Below, one piece after another: positions 17,994 through 26,092 of a stretch of 64,000 nt of DNA. The notes below the pieces were generated by a model. That model saw only the letters and a program-made list of their open reading frames with translations. It was not told the DNA's origin and made no database searches. Both the position numbers and the translations under genes were made by a program. The stretch spans positions 3,969,001-4,033,000 of the forward strand of contig NZ_AP026966.1 of NCBI RefSeq assembly GCF_027923905.1. The letters are read 5' to 3'. Within the stretch, counting starts at the first letter, position 1; each line of letters begins with the position of its first letter. The DNA is from Massilia varians. Its GTDB lineage: Bacteria; Pseudomonadota; Gammaproteobacteria; Burkholderiales; Burkholderiaceae_D.

Positions 17994-19616
17994 CTAGCGC
18001 AGCGCCTGCGCCGGCCCATGGCGCAGTGTCGCCGCCAGCGCGCGCGCCTGCTGTTGCCGGCGCACGGCCGTGCCCACAGGGTACGCCCGTGCGCCCTGAC
18101 CCTGGATGCCGGGCGTGCCGAGGTCGAGGATCGTGATCTGCTCGAACAGCTGGGTGAGCTTGCCGGTCGAGTCCCTGACGCGCACGACGATGCTGTAGTC
18201 GCCGTTGGACGTGTAGGTATGGCTGGCGCGCACCTCGCCCTTGCCCCGGTATTCGCGCAGGCCCGCCGCCTGGGGACCGCTGCCGTCGCCCCAGTCGACC
18301 GTCGCGCTATGGGTGTCGCCCAGGTTGCGGTCGCGGAAGGACAGCGTGATCTCGAGCGGCTGGTTCAGGCGCGGCGCGGCGTGCCGGATCGGCCCCAGCA
18401 CCGGCGCATCGGTGCCGCCGCCGTTGGCGCGCAGGAGCACCACCCCGGCGTTGGAACTGGCCACGATGTCGCCGTTGTTCGCGACGGCCAGCGCCGCGTT
18501 CAGCACCAGGCCCGTGGGCGGGTCGAGCAGGCGCGTATTCAGGTCGACCGCGCCGCCGCGGGTCCAGCGGTAGGCGATATTGTCGCCCGCGGCGCGCTGC
18601 GCCAGGCCGACCACCACGCCGCGCTCATTGGCGGCATTGGCTTCCGAGGCCTGGAACCCGCGCGGGTGCAGGTCGACCAGTCCGCGCGCGCGCGAAAACA
18701 GGAAGGCGCGCGGTGCGGGGTCGGCGTTGCCGCTGACCCTGCGCCCGACCACCTCGCCGATGCCGTTCAGGGCGTGCGTGATGGTGCGGGCGCCGATACG
18801 CACTGCGCCCTTGTCCGGGCTCCACAGGAAGCCGCTGAGGTTCGGGCTCAGCGTGTCGAGCATGCCGGCGATCTCGCCGCGGTTGTTGTTGACCGAGGCG
18901 AATGCGAAGCGCTTGCCGAAAGGACCGAGATCCATCGTCCGGCCAGCCGCATCCCATGCCAGCACGTTCGGCACCCCGCCCGCCCTGTCTCCGGAGCCGA
19001 CGGTGACGTTGTCGTCGTTGATGTGGCTGGCATAGGTCGGGCCGATGCCGGCCGGCGCGGGCAACTGGATCAGGCGGTTCGCCGCGCTCCAGCGCACGGC
19101 GCGGTCGCTGCCGTCCTCGGCCGAGAGGACGGATCGCCCGACGATCTCGGAGCGCTTGTTGATGCCCGTGACAAAAGTCGCGCCGTCGCTGCTCGGGCTC
19201 GGCAAGGGAAGCAGGCCGCGCGACGCGGACCAGCGGAACGGCCGGAACGGCGTGCCTTCAGGCTTTCCAGGCTCGACAATGCTTGCCGAGAAGGCGACTT
19301 CGCCCCGGTCGTTCAAATCGCCAAGAAAGGCGGTGTGGTTGCCCGGCGGTGAGATGTCGGTCACGCGCGTACCGTCGAAATAGCCGACGTGCAGCAGGCC
19401 ATCGGGTCCGAAGTATTCGAAGGCGGCCTGGCCGCGCGCATTGATGCCGGCGACAAAACCAAAGGTCCCGCCCGCCAGATTGACGATGCCATAGACGTCC
19501 TTGCCCGGGCTCCCGGCCCTGTGCTCTTCCTGCCCTCCTGGCGCAGCAAGGACATTGCCGGCCGCCACTGCGCTCGCCAGCACCGCCATGCCTGCTACTA
19601 TCAAGAAATGTCGCAT
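17994..19616 (-). CDS. Secreted HAF-repeat protein with C-terminal PKD-like domain
   Basis: 540 residues from MRHFLIVAGMAVLASAVAAG, a signal peptide cleaved near VLAA; CGGAG upstream supports this ATG over the one 60 bases earlier. The body contains repeated units of the HAF type (GINARGQAAFEYFGPDG, DLNDRGEVAFSAS, GINKRSEIVGRSV, HINDDNVTVGSGD, NNNRGEIAGML), each about 45-50 residues and expected to build a beta-propeller. Residues about 440-510 form a PKD-like Ig domain (ATVDWGDGSGPQ, SHTYTSNGDYSIVVRVRD). The function is probably extracellular adhesion or binding. No sorting signal is visible at the C-terminus. Confidence 0.8.
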   Translation of the reverse strand: MRHFLIVAGMAVLASAVAAGNVLAAPGGQEEHRAGSPGKDVYGIVNLAGGTFGFVAGINARGQAAFEYFGPDGLLHVGYFDGTRVTDISPPGNHTAFLGDLNDRGEVAFSASIVEPGKPEGTPFRPFRWSASRGLLPLPSPSSDGATFVTGINKRSEIVGRSVLSAEDGSDRAVRWSAANRLIQLPAPAGIGPTYASHINDDNVTVGSGDRAGGVPNVLAWDAAGRTMDLGPFGKRFAFASVNNNRGEIAGMLDTLSPNLSGFLWSPDKGAVRIGARTITHALNGIGEVVGRRVSGNADPAPRAFLFSRARGLVDLHPRGFQASEANAANERGVVVGLAQRAAGDNIAYRWTRGGAVDLNTRLLDPPTGLVLNAALAVANNGDIVASSNAGVVLLRANGGGTDAPVLGPIRHAAPRLNQPLEITLSFRDRNLGDTHSATVDWGDGSGPQAAGLREYRGKGEVRASHTYTSNGDYSIVVRVRDSTGKLTQLFEQITILDLGTPGIQGQGARAYPVGTAVRRQQQARALAATLRHGPAQALR

Positions 19617-19733
19617 GTCTGTCTCCGGTAGTGTTCTCATGCGCCCGCATGAGCAGGACGAATGTAGAACGCCCACCGGGCAGGCAGGACGAACTACCGC
19701 AAACGCGTTCGACGGCGCGCCGCGCAGCGACGC

Positions 19734-20159
19734 TCAGCCCGACAGCCGGGCCAGGGTGGCATCGTCCGGCTCGCCATCGAAGTACCTGTCGATGCAGGCC
19801 TGGAACACCGCCTCGTCCGGCGCGACGTCGGCGAACAGGGTCATCGACGAGCGGAACTTGAGGTCGTCGGGGTGGCCGAACAGCGCTTCGGCGGACAGGT
19901 CGTCACGGGCGGCCACGATGCCCGCGCACTCGCGCAGGCGTGCGCCCAGCACCGGATGGGCCAGGTAGGCAGCCGCTTCATCGCTGGAGGCGATCGCGTA
20001 GCTCTGCGCCATCTCGCTGCGGCCGAGCCCGGCAAGCTGGGGGAAGATGAACCACATCCAGTGGCTGTGCTTGTGGCCGGTGCGCAGTTCGGCGAGCACC
20101 GTGGCGTACACCGGGTCCTGGGCCTGGACGAAGCGTTCCAGGTCGAATTCATTGTTCAT
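19734..20159 (-). CDS. DUF1810 family protein
   Basis: 141-residue cytoplasmic protein of the DUF1810 (calpastatin-named) family. Diagnostic segments are FDLERFVQAQDPVY, SHWMWFIFPQLAGLG and YAIASSDEAAAYLAHPVLGARLREC. GGAGGTGAG precedes the ATG at 20159, which decides the start, although the frame is open much further upstream. The molecular function of the family is not established. It is transcribed divergently from the DUF3820 gene 74 bases away. Confidence 0.88.
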   Translation of the reverse strand: MNNEFDLERFVQAQDPVYATVLAELRTGHKHSHWMWFIFPQLAGLGRSEMAQSYAIASSDEAAAYLAHPVLGARLRECAGIVAARDDLSAEALFGHPDDLKFRSSMTLFADVAPDEAVFQACIDRYFDGEPDDATLARLSG

Positions 20160-20233
20160 CGTACTCACCTCCGACGCCGACCATGCTATGACTTTGAGAT
20201 TGTTTGCTAAAGTGCGTTCCCTAGGACGCGCCA

Positions 20234-20446
20234 ATGGACACCCATCATCTCTCTCTACTGCTCGTGCGTGACATGCCGTACGGGAAATATAAAGGCAGCA
20301 AGATTGCCGACTTGCCGGGCCACTACCTGGGCTGGTTCGCGCGCGAAGGCTTTCCGCGTGGCGAACTGGGCCAGTTGCTGGCCCTGATGTACGAGCTCGA
20401 CCATAATAATCTGCGCAGCCTGCTCGACCCGCTTCGTAGCCGCTAA
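20234..20446 (+). CDS. DUF3820 family small protein
   Basis: 70-residue protein with the family pattern MPYGKYKGSKIADLPGHYLGWF, FPRGELGQLLALMYEL and a C-terminal LLDPL. These small conserved proteins are sometimes annotated as putative quorum-sensing-regulated factors; the function is unproven. It has normal length and no signal peptide. Its 3' end is followed after 43 bases by a large inverted repeat. Confidence 0.85.
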   Translation: MDTHHLSLLLVRDMPYGKYKGSKIADLPGHYLGWFAREGFPRGELGQLLALMYELDHNNLRSLLDPLRSR

Positions 20447-20489
20447 GCAACATCGAATGGCACCTCTCCAGTGCTTGTCAGCTATACTT

Positions 20490-20650
20490 AGAACCTATCC
20501 CAGCAGGGAATGAGTCGTTGCTGGCGCGCCTGACAAGCGGGTGCTGCGTTGCTCGTCGTTGCATGGCCAGAGCCATGCGGCCTCCTCGCGCCTTGCCCGC
20601 GCTTGCCATGCATCGCCAGCAACTTCCTCCTCCCTACTGGGATAGGTTCT
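20490..20650. repeat. 161-bp MITE-like inverted repeat
   Basis: The left arm AGAACCTATCCCAGCAGGGA continues to GTTGCTGGCG, and the right arm inverted reads AGAACCTATCCCAGTAGGGA continuing to GTTGCTGGCG. About 37 bases per arm match with few mismatches, around a centre of some 85 bases. TTA occurs on both outer edges (20488-20490 and 20650-20652) if the element is taken as GAACC...GGTTC, which could be a target duplication. It has no coding capacity. It may be a non-autonomous transposon or a structured RNA-forming repeat. It ends 29 bases before the receiver gene start. Confidence 0.75.
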
Positions 20651-20679
20651 TAGCGGCGGCACCGCCTTACCGGAATTCG

Positions 20680-21078
20680 ATGGAAAACGAACAAGCTTCC
20701 CCTCCCCTCGTGCTGGTCGTCGAGGACGACGAGCACATCGCCCAGGTCCTGCGCTTCATGCTCGAGCGCCAGGCTTACCGCGTCGTCCACCTGGCCGACG
20801 GCCGCGCGGCGAGCGAACATATCCGCAACGCGCCAGAGCAGCCCGACCTGGTGCTGCTCGACGTCATGCTGCCCTACGTCGACGGCTTCGAGCTGGTGCG
20901 GCTGGCGCGCGAACGCAGCGACTGGGCCGGCGTGCCGATCCTGATGCTTACCGCCAAGAATACCGAACGCGACACCGTGCGCGCGCTCGACGCCGGCGCC
21001 AACGATTTCGTCATCAAGCCCTTCCAGCCGAACGAACTGCTGGCACGGGTCCGGCGTTTCCTGAAGACGGGGCCATGA
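20680..21078 (+). CDS. Single-domain response regulator
   Basis: 132 residues, only a receiver domain. It has the acidic pair in LVVEDDEH, phospho-acceptor Asp61 in LLDVMLPYVDG, Thr91 in LMLTAKN and Lys113 in VIKPFQP. There is no DNA-binding or enzymatic output domain. The ATG at 20680 is chosen because upstream codons fall inside the MITE-like repeat and lack receiver similarity. Its stop overlaps the next gene start (ATGA), so it is coupled to the HEAT-repeat protein. Phosphorylation may control the following membrane glycosyltransferase by protein contact. No kinase is adjacent. Confidence 0.92.
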   Translation: MENEQASPPLVLVVEDDEHIAQVLRFMLERQAYRVVHLADGRAASEHIRNAPEQPDLVLLDVMLPYVDGFELVRLARERSDWAGVPILMLTAKNTERDTVRALDAGANDFVIKPFQPNELLARVRRFLKTGP

Positions 21079-22130
21079 CGCCGAGCGCCCTGCCCGCAGG
21101 CACCGGCAGTTTCGTCACCGTCGCGGTCTGGACCGGGACGGTCGCTCTCATCCTGACCCTGCTGCTGGCCCTGCAGATCGTGCTGCTGCGCATGAACCTG
21201 CGGCGGCGCGAGCGCCGCGCGGCCCGCGCCGTGGCGCGCTGGCGTCCGCTGCTGAACCAGGCCATCGTGGGCGAGGAACCGGCGCTGCCGTCCTTGCGTC
21301 CGAGCGAACGCCTGCCCTTCCTGCACCTGTGGGCGCACCTGCAGGGTTCGCTGCGCGGCGAAGCCAACGAAGCGCTCAACGGCGTGGCGCGCCGGCTCGG
21401 CGTGGACGCGCTGGCGCGCGACATGCTGGCGCGCGGCGCGCGCGACGAACGCCTGCTGGCCACCCTGGTGCTGGGCCACCTGCGCGACCGCGCCGCCTGG
21501 CCCCAGCTGCTGCCGCTGGCCAGCGCCGCCGACAGCGTACTGTCGCTGAGCGCGCTGTGGGCGCTGGTGCGGGTCGATCCGGACGCCGCGGCCGAGTACC
21601 TGACGCCGCTGTTCATCGAGCGCGAGGACTGGGCGCTGTCGCACGTGGCCGGCATCCTGCAGCAGGCCAGCGGCCCGGTGGCACAAGTGCTGGCGCGCAT
21701 CCTGCCAGGCTTGCCCGAAGAGCGGCTGCCGCGCGCCTTGCGGATCGCCGAATCCCTGCGGGTCATGCTGCCGGCCGGGGTGCTGGCCGGCGCCCTGCAC
21801 AGCCCATCCAGTGCGGTGGTGATCGCCGCGCTGCGCGGGGTGCGTGAGCCCGCCGCCCTGAACGAGGTGCGCACGCTGCTCGGCCACGAAGACTGGCAGG
21901 TGCGGGTGCAGGCCGCGCGGGCCCTGGGCCGGGTCGGCGACCGCGGCGACGCCGCCCGCCTGACCAGCCTGCTGGGCGACCCGCAATGGTGGGTGCGCTA
22001 CCGCGCGGCCCAGGCGCTGCGCGAACTGCCGCGGCTGGCGCAGGCCGATCTGGAGGCGGTCCGCGCCTCGCTCACCGACCGCTTCGCGCTCGACATGCTG
22101 GACCAGGTGCTGGCCGAGGAGCAGGCATGA
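21075..22130 (+). CDS. Membrane-anchored HEAT-repeat protein
   Basis: 351 residues. An N-terminal membrane helix (about 13-38, VAVWTGTVALILTLLLALQ) is followed by a basic stretch and a cytoplasmic alpha-solenoid. HEAT-like repeats are clear in the C-terminal third: VVIAALRGVREPAALNEVRTLLGHEDWQVRVQAARALGRVGD and WWVRYRAAQALREL in pattern. It overlaps its neighbours by four bases on both sides, between a receiver protein and a glycosyltransferase, so it likely acts as a scaffold joining them at the membrane. No enzymatic motif is visible. Confidence 0.85.
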   Translation: MTPSALPAGTGSFVTVAVWTGTVALILTLLLALQIVLLRMNLRRRERRAARAVARWRPLLNQAIVGEEPALPSLRPSERLPFLHLWAHLQGSLRGEANEALNGVARRLGVDALARDMLARGARDERLLATLVLGHLRDRAAWPQLLPLASAADSVLSLSALWALVRVDPDAAAEYLTPLFIEREDWALSHVAGILQQASGPVAQVLARILPGLPEERLPRALRIAESLRVMLPAGVLAGALHSPSSAVVIAALRGVREPAALNEVRTLLGHEDWQVRVQAARALGRVGDRGDAARLTSLLGDPQWWVRYRAAQALRELPRLAQADLEAVRASLTDRFALDMLDQVLAEEQA

Positions 22131-23539
22131 CCGATTTCATTACCTGGTTCGTGTTCTGCTATTTCATCGCGCTCAACGGCGGCTACCTGCTGCTCAACGC
22201 GATCGCGCTGCGCGCCCTGCGCGTCAAGGGCCAGGAACTGTTCATCGCCGACCTGCCACGCGCCTATTCGGGCCTGGAGCCGCCGGTGAGCATCCTGGTG
22301 CCGGCGTATAACGAGGAAGCCACCATCGCCGCCTCGGTACGCTCGATGCTGCAGCTGAGTTACGCGGAATTCGAGATCATCATCGTCAACAACGGCTCCA
22401 AGGACGGCACGCTGGACGTGCTGGAGCGCGAGTTCGCCCTGCTGCCCTTCCCCGAGGCCTACCGCCGCCAGATCCCGACCGCCGAGGTGCGCGGCATCTA
22501 CCGCTCGACGCGCTACCCGAACGTGCGCGTGATCGACAAGCTCAACGGCGGCAAGGCGGATTCCCTGAATGCCGCGATCAACGTCTCGCGCTATCCGCTG
22601 GTGTGCGGGGTCGACGCCGATTCGATCCTGCAGCGCGACAGCCTGGCCAAGGTCACCGAGCCCTTCCTGCGCGACCCGACCGTGGTGGCGGCCGGCGGCA
22701 CGGTGCGGGTGGCCAACGGCTGCACGGTCAGCGGGGGCTTCCTCACCAGCGTCGGGCTGCCGAAAAACATCTGGGCCCTGTTCCAGGTGGTGGAATACCT
22801 GCGCGCCTTCCTCTTCGGGCGGCTGGGCTGGTCGTCGATGAACGGCATGCTGATCATCTCCGGCGCCTTCGGCGTGTTCCGCAAGGACGCCGTGGTGCTG
22901 GCCGGCGGCTACCGCCGCGATACTATCGGCGAGGACATGGAACTGGTGGTGCGCATGCACCGCCTGCTGCGCGAGCAGCGCCAGCCCTACCGCATCGAAT
23001 TCGTGCCCGACCCGGTGTGCTGGACCGAGGCGCCCGAGGACTACCGCACCCTGAAGAACCAGCGCATCCGCTGGCAGCGCGGGCTGGCCGAAAGCCTGAA
23101 CGCCAACTGGGGCCTGCCGTTCTCGCGCAACGGCGGCGCGCCGGGCTGGGTGGCCTTCCCGTTCATGGTGCTGTTCGAGTGGCTGGGGCCGCTGGTGGAG
23201 ATCGGCGGCTATGTATTCATGATCTGGGCCTACTTCAGCGGCATGATTTCCTGGGAAGCCTTCGGCGCCTTCCTGTTCGTCGCCATCGGCCTGGGCATCC
23301 TGCTGTCGGCCTCCGGCCTGCTGCTGGAAGAGATGTCCTTCCACATCTACCCGCGCGGCAGGCAGCTCCTGATGCTGGGACTGGTGGTGATCCTGGAGAA
23401 CTTCGGCTACCGCCAGCTCAATTCCCTCTGGCGCCTGACCGGCCTGTGGCGCTGGGCGATGCAGAAGGAGTCGACCTGGGGAACGATGAAACGCAAAGGG
23501 TCTTGGCAACAAGACGGCCAGACCCCGGCCGGCAAATGA
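22127..23539 (+). CDS. Processive family 2 glycosyltransferase (polysaccharide synthase-like)
   Basis: 470 residues from the ATG at 22127 (ATGA overlap with the HEAT gene). A membrane helix (about 6-28) precedes a GT-A domain: VSILVPAYNEEATI, VNNGSKDGT, then DAD (163-165), GED (268-270) and QRIRW (312-316). That is the D,D,D,QxxRW set of processive beta-glycosyltransferases such as cellulose, PNAG and hyaluronan synthases. Three to four C-terminal helices (about 345-430) should form the export channel. The polymer cannot be told from sequence. It is the probable core of the operon's exopolysaccharide function. Confidence 0.9.
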   Translation: MTDFITWFVFCYFIALNGGYLLLNAIALRALRVKGQELFIADLPRAYSGLEPPVSILVPAYNEEATIAASVRSMLQLSYAEFEIIIVNNGSKDGTLDVLEREFALLPFPEAYRRQIPTAEVRGIYRSTRYPNVRVIDKLNGGKADSLNAAINVSRYPLVCGVDADSILQRDSLAKVTEPFLRDPTVVAAGGTVRVANGCTVSGGFLTSVGLPKNIWALFQVVEYLRAFLFGRLGWSSMNGMLIISGAFGVFRKDAVVLAGGYRRDTIGEDMELVVRMHRLLREQRQPYRIEFVPDPVCWTEAPEDYRTLKNQRIRWQRGLAESLNANWGLPFSRNGGAPGWVAFPFMVLFEWLGPLVEIGGYVFMIWAYFSGMISWEAFGAFLFVAIGLGILLSASGLLLEEMSFHIYPRGRQLLMLGLVVILENFGYRQLNSLWRLTGLWRWAMQKESTWGTMKRKGSWQQDGQTPAGK

Positions 23540-23576
23540 GCGCGGCAAGCCGGCCGTCCTCGCTACACTGAACGCC

Positions 23577-25250
23577 ATGTCACGGCTTGCCTTCATTTTT
23601 CTCTTGTCGATGAGCGCTCCCGCCCACGCCGCTTTCCTGCACCTGTGCCCCGGTGGGGCGGCGCCTGGCGGCAGCCCTTCCGCCAAGGCCCTCGGGCCGG
23701 ACGGCAGGGAGCTGCGCTTCGTCGTCACCGGCGCGGCGGCGCTGCCCGGCTGCCGCTCGCTCGAACTCGGCGCGGCCAGCGTGGAAGCCCTGCACGTCCT
23801 GGGCACGGACAGCACGCCGACCGCCACCATCCTGCTGCAGGGCCAGGCCAGGGACGGCGGCTTCGCCGTCAGTGAACAGACCCTGGTGCCGGACGGCGCC
23901 GGCCGGCAGCCGGCAAAGCCCGCACCGATGCCGCTGCGGACCAACCTGCTGGCCGCGATGCAGGTGCGCAGCTACGGCGTCGAGGAACGGGTGCGGGCGC
24001 GCCTCGACGGGGGCCGCCTGCGTGTCGACTGCCGCGCCGGCACGCGCCCGGCCGGCGTCCTGCTCACGGGGCCGTGGTTCCTCCCGCGCCTGCGCGGGCA
24101 GCTGGTGGCCAGGCATTCCGGCAAGGGACAATTCGCCTGGCAGGCCGCGGACGCGGCCGGCGCGGCGCGCGAGTCGGCCCTCGACATGGGCCAGCTCCCC
24201 GCACGCGGCGCAGCCGGCGACACCCGGCTGGGCCTGCCCGCCGCCCTCGACCGGGCCGGCTGGCGCCACTTCGTGCTGGCCTGCCCGGCCGGCGGCGGCG
24301 AGCTGCTGCTCGATGCGCTCACGCTGGAGCCGGAAGCCGCCGGCGCGGCGCCGCGCTCGACCTGGATCTGGGACCGCGGCGCCTGGCTCGAACGCGGCGA
24401 CGCGCTGCTCGACTGGGCCGCGCGCGAACGCATGGGCGAGCTGTTCGTGGTGGTGCCGCTGGAAGAAGGCCGCGTCCGCGACCCGGACGCGCTGGCCGCC
24501 TTCGTGCGCCGCGCCGGACAACGCGGCATCGGCATCAGCGCGGTGGAGGGCGACCCGCACATGGTGCTACCGGGCGAGCGCGCCGCCACCGCCGCACGCG
24601 CCCGCGCCTACGCCGCCTACAACGCCGCGGCCGAACCGGTGGCGCGTTTGAAGGGCATCCAGTTCGACATCGAACCCTATCTGCTGCCCGAGCACGTGCT
24701 GCCGGCCGCGCGCCTCGATGCCGAGTACGTGGCCACCCTGGCGGCGCTGCGCGAAGCGGCGGGCGCCATGCCGCTCGAATTCGTCGTGCCCTTCTGGTGG
24801 GGCGAGCGCCAGGCGGTGCTGGACGGCCTGGCGCGCCATGCCGACGCGGTCTCGGTGATGGACTACCGCACCGATCCCGACCAGATCCTCGGCTTCGCCA
24901 TCCCCTTCCTGGACTGGGGCGCGGCCACCGGCAAGCGCGTGCGCATCGCGCTGGAAGCGGGCCCGCTGCCGCTCGAGACCCAGCGCCGCTACCGCCGCGC
25001 GCAGATGGGCGCCGCGGGCGACATGCTGCTGTTCACGCTCGATGGCCAGCAGGTAGCGGTGCTGCTGCGCCAGCCGCTCGCGCATCCGAACGCCCTGTCC
25101 TACAAGCTGGTGGACAGCCGCCCGATCGACGGTTCGGCCACCAGCTTCCACCAGAACAAGGACGCGCTGCGCGCCCTGCTGCCCCGCCTGGAAGCCGATT
25201 TCGGCGCCTGGCCGGGCTTTGCCGGGATCGCGCTGCACGAATGGCGATGA
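23577..25250 (+). CDS. Secreted protein with TIM-barrel, glycoside-hydrolase-like domain
   Basis: 557 residues with a signal peptide (MSRLAFIFLLSMSAPAHA, cleavage after about 18). The N-terminal half (about 20-260) is beta-rich and undefined. The C-terminal half looks like a (beta/alpha)8 barrel with GELFVVVPLEEG, GIGISAVEGDPHMV, KGIQFDIEPYLLP (Asp364/Glu366, the position of an acid/base pair in GH18-like barrels), LEFVVPFWWGERQ, ADAVSVMDYRTDPDQ and VRIALEAG. It lies 37 bases after the glycosyltransferase, so it may trim or release the polymer. It overlaps the sirtuin gene by four bases. The hydrolase call is inferred from fold-like spacing, not from a named family match. Confidence 0.7.
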   Translation: MSRLAFIFLLSMSAPAHAAFLHLCPGGAAPGGSPSAKALGPDGRELRFVVTGAAALPGCRSLELGAASVEALHVLGTDSTPTATILLQGQARDGGFAVSEQTLVPDGAGRQPAKPAPMPLRTNLLAAMQVRSYGVEERVRARLDGGRLRVDCRAGTRPAGVLLTGPWFLPRLRGQLVARHSGKGQFAWQAADAAGAARESALDMGQLPARGAAGDTRLGLPAALDRAGWRHFVLACPAGGGELLLDALTLEPEAAGAAPRSTWIWDRGAWLERGDALLDWAARERMGELFVVVPLEEGRVRDPDALAAFVRRAGQRGIGISAVEGDPHMVLPGERAATAARARAYAAYNAAAEPVARLKGIQFDIEPYLLPEHVLPAARLDAEYVATLAALREAAGAMPLEFVVPFWWGERQAVLDGLARHADAVSVMDYRTDPDQILGFAIPFLDWGAATGKRVRIALEAGPLPLETQRRYRRAQMGAAGDMLLFTLDGQQVAVLLRQPLAHPNALSYKLVDSRPIDGSATSFHQNKDALRALLPRLEADFGAWPGFAGIALHEWR

Positions 25251-26020
25251 GCGCGACCGATGTCGATCCCGGCCTGGTCGCCGCGCTGCACGGCGCGCAA
25301 CACGTCATGGTGCTGACGGGCGCCGGGGTGTCCGCGGAAAGCGGCATTCCCACCTTCCGCGACGCCTTGACCGGTCTGTGGCAGCATTTCGACGCGGCCT
25401 CGCTTGCCACGCTCGATGCCTTCCGGCGCGATCCCGCCTTGGTCTGGGGCTGGTACGAATGGCGGCGCATGAAGGCGCTGTCGGCCCAGCCGAACGCGGG
25501 GCACGTCGCGATCGCGCAGCTCGCCGGCCGCGTCGAACGCCTGTCCCTGTTCACGCAGAACGTCGACGACCTGCACGAGCGTGCCGGCAGCCATGAAGTG
25601 CAGCACCTGCACGGCAGCCTCCATCATCCGCGCTGTGCCGACTGTAGCCACCCGTTTGTCTTGCCGGCGGCCGCGCCCGTGGAGCCGGAAGGCGGCCGGC
25701 GCCTGGCGCCGCCACGCTGCCCGGCCTGCGGCGGCCCGGTCAGGCCCGGCGTGGTGTGGTTCAACGAAGCGCTTCCCGAGGCCGTCCTCGCGCGCGCATT
25801 CGACGCATGCGGCAGCTGCGATCTCCTGATCGTCGTCGGCACCTCGGGCACGATCTATCCGGTGGCCCAGCTTCCCGAGGTGGCGCGCCGGGCCGGCAGC
25901 CAGGTCGTCCAGGTCAACCCGGCCGCCAGCGGGCTGGATCGCGTGTGCACCTGGAACCTGCGGGGGAGCGCCGCCCAGGTGTTGCCGGCCCTGATCAGCC
26001 ATGCCTGGCGGCCGGCGTGA
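25247..26020 (+). CDS. Sir2-family NAD-dependent deacylase (CobB-like)
   Basis: 257 residues. It contains the NAD-binding GAGVSAESGIPTFR, TQNVD, the catalytic His in HLHGSLHHPRC, a zinc ribbon (CADC and CPAC), and GTSGTIYPVAQLP. The pattern PALVWGWYEWRR holds the Tyr-x-x-Arg pair found in class III sirtuins such as CobB and SIRT5, which points to activity on succinyl or malonyl lysine as well as acetyl lysine. An alternative ATG six bases upstream (25241) is in frame. The four-base overlap with the preceding gene suggests co-translation with the polysaccharide cluster. Confidence 0.92.
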   Translation: MSATDVDPGLVAALHGAQHVMVLTGAGVSAESGIPTFRDALTGLWQHFDAASLATLDAFRRDPALVWGWYEWRRMKALSAQPNAGHVAIAQLAGRVERLSLFTQNVDDLHERAGSHEVQHLHGSLHHPRCADCSHPFVLPAAAPVEPEGGRRLAPPRCPACGGPVRPGVVWFNEALPEAVLARAFDACGSCDLLIVVGTSGTIYPVAQLPEVARRAGSQVVQVNPAASGLDRVCTWNLRGSAAQVLPALISHAWRPA

Positions 26021-26092
26021 GTTTCGGTGAATTTTCCGGCGTGTTTTACCAGTAGAGTCAAGACTTTGCCTCTACCGGAAAGCCCAAGCACG

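Noticed and set aside
16812..19352. An 846-codon plus-strand frame spanning the hybrid kinase end and the HAF gene
   Set aside because: It crosses two convergent real genes in other frames and has no domain pattern.
24074..25240. Long upstream extension of the sirtuin frame
   Set aside because: It runs out of frame through the secreted-protein gene and encodes Arg-rich sequence; the sirtuin N-terminus fits the ATG at 25241 or 25247.
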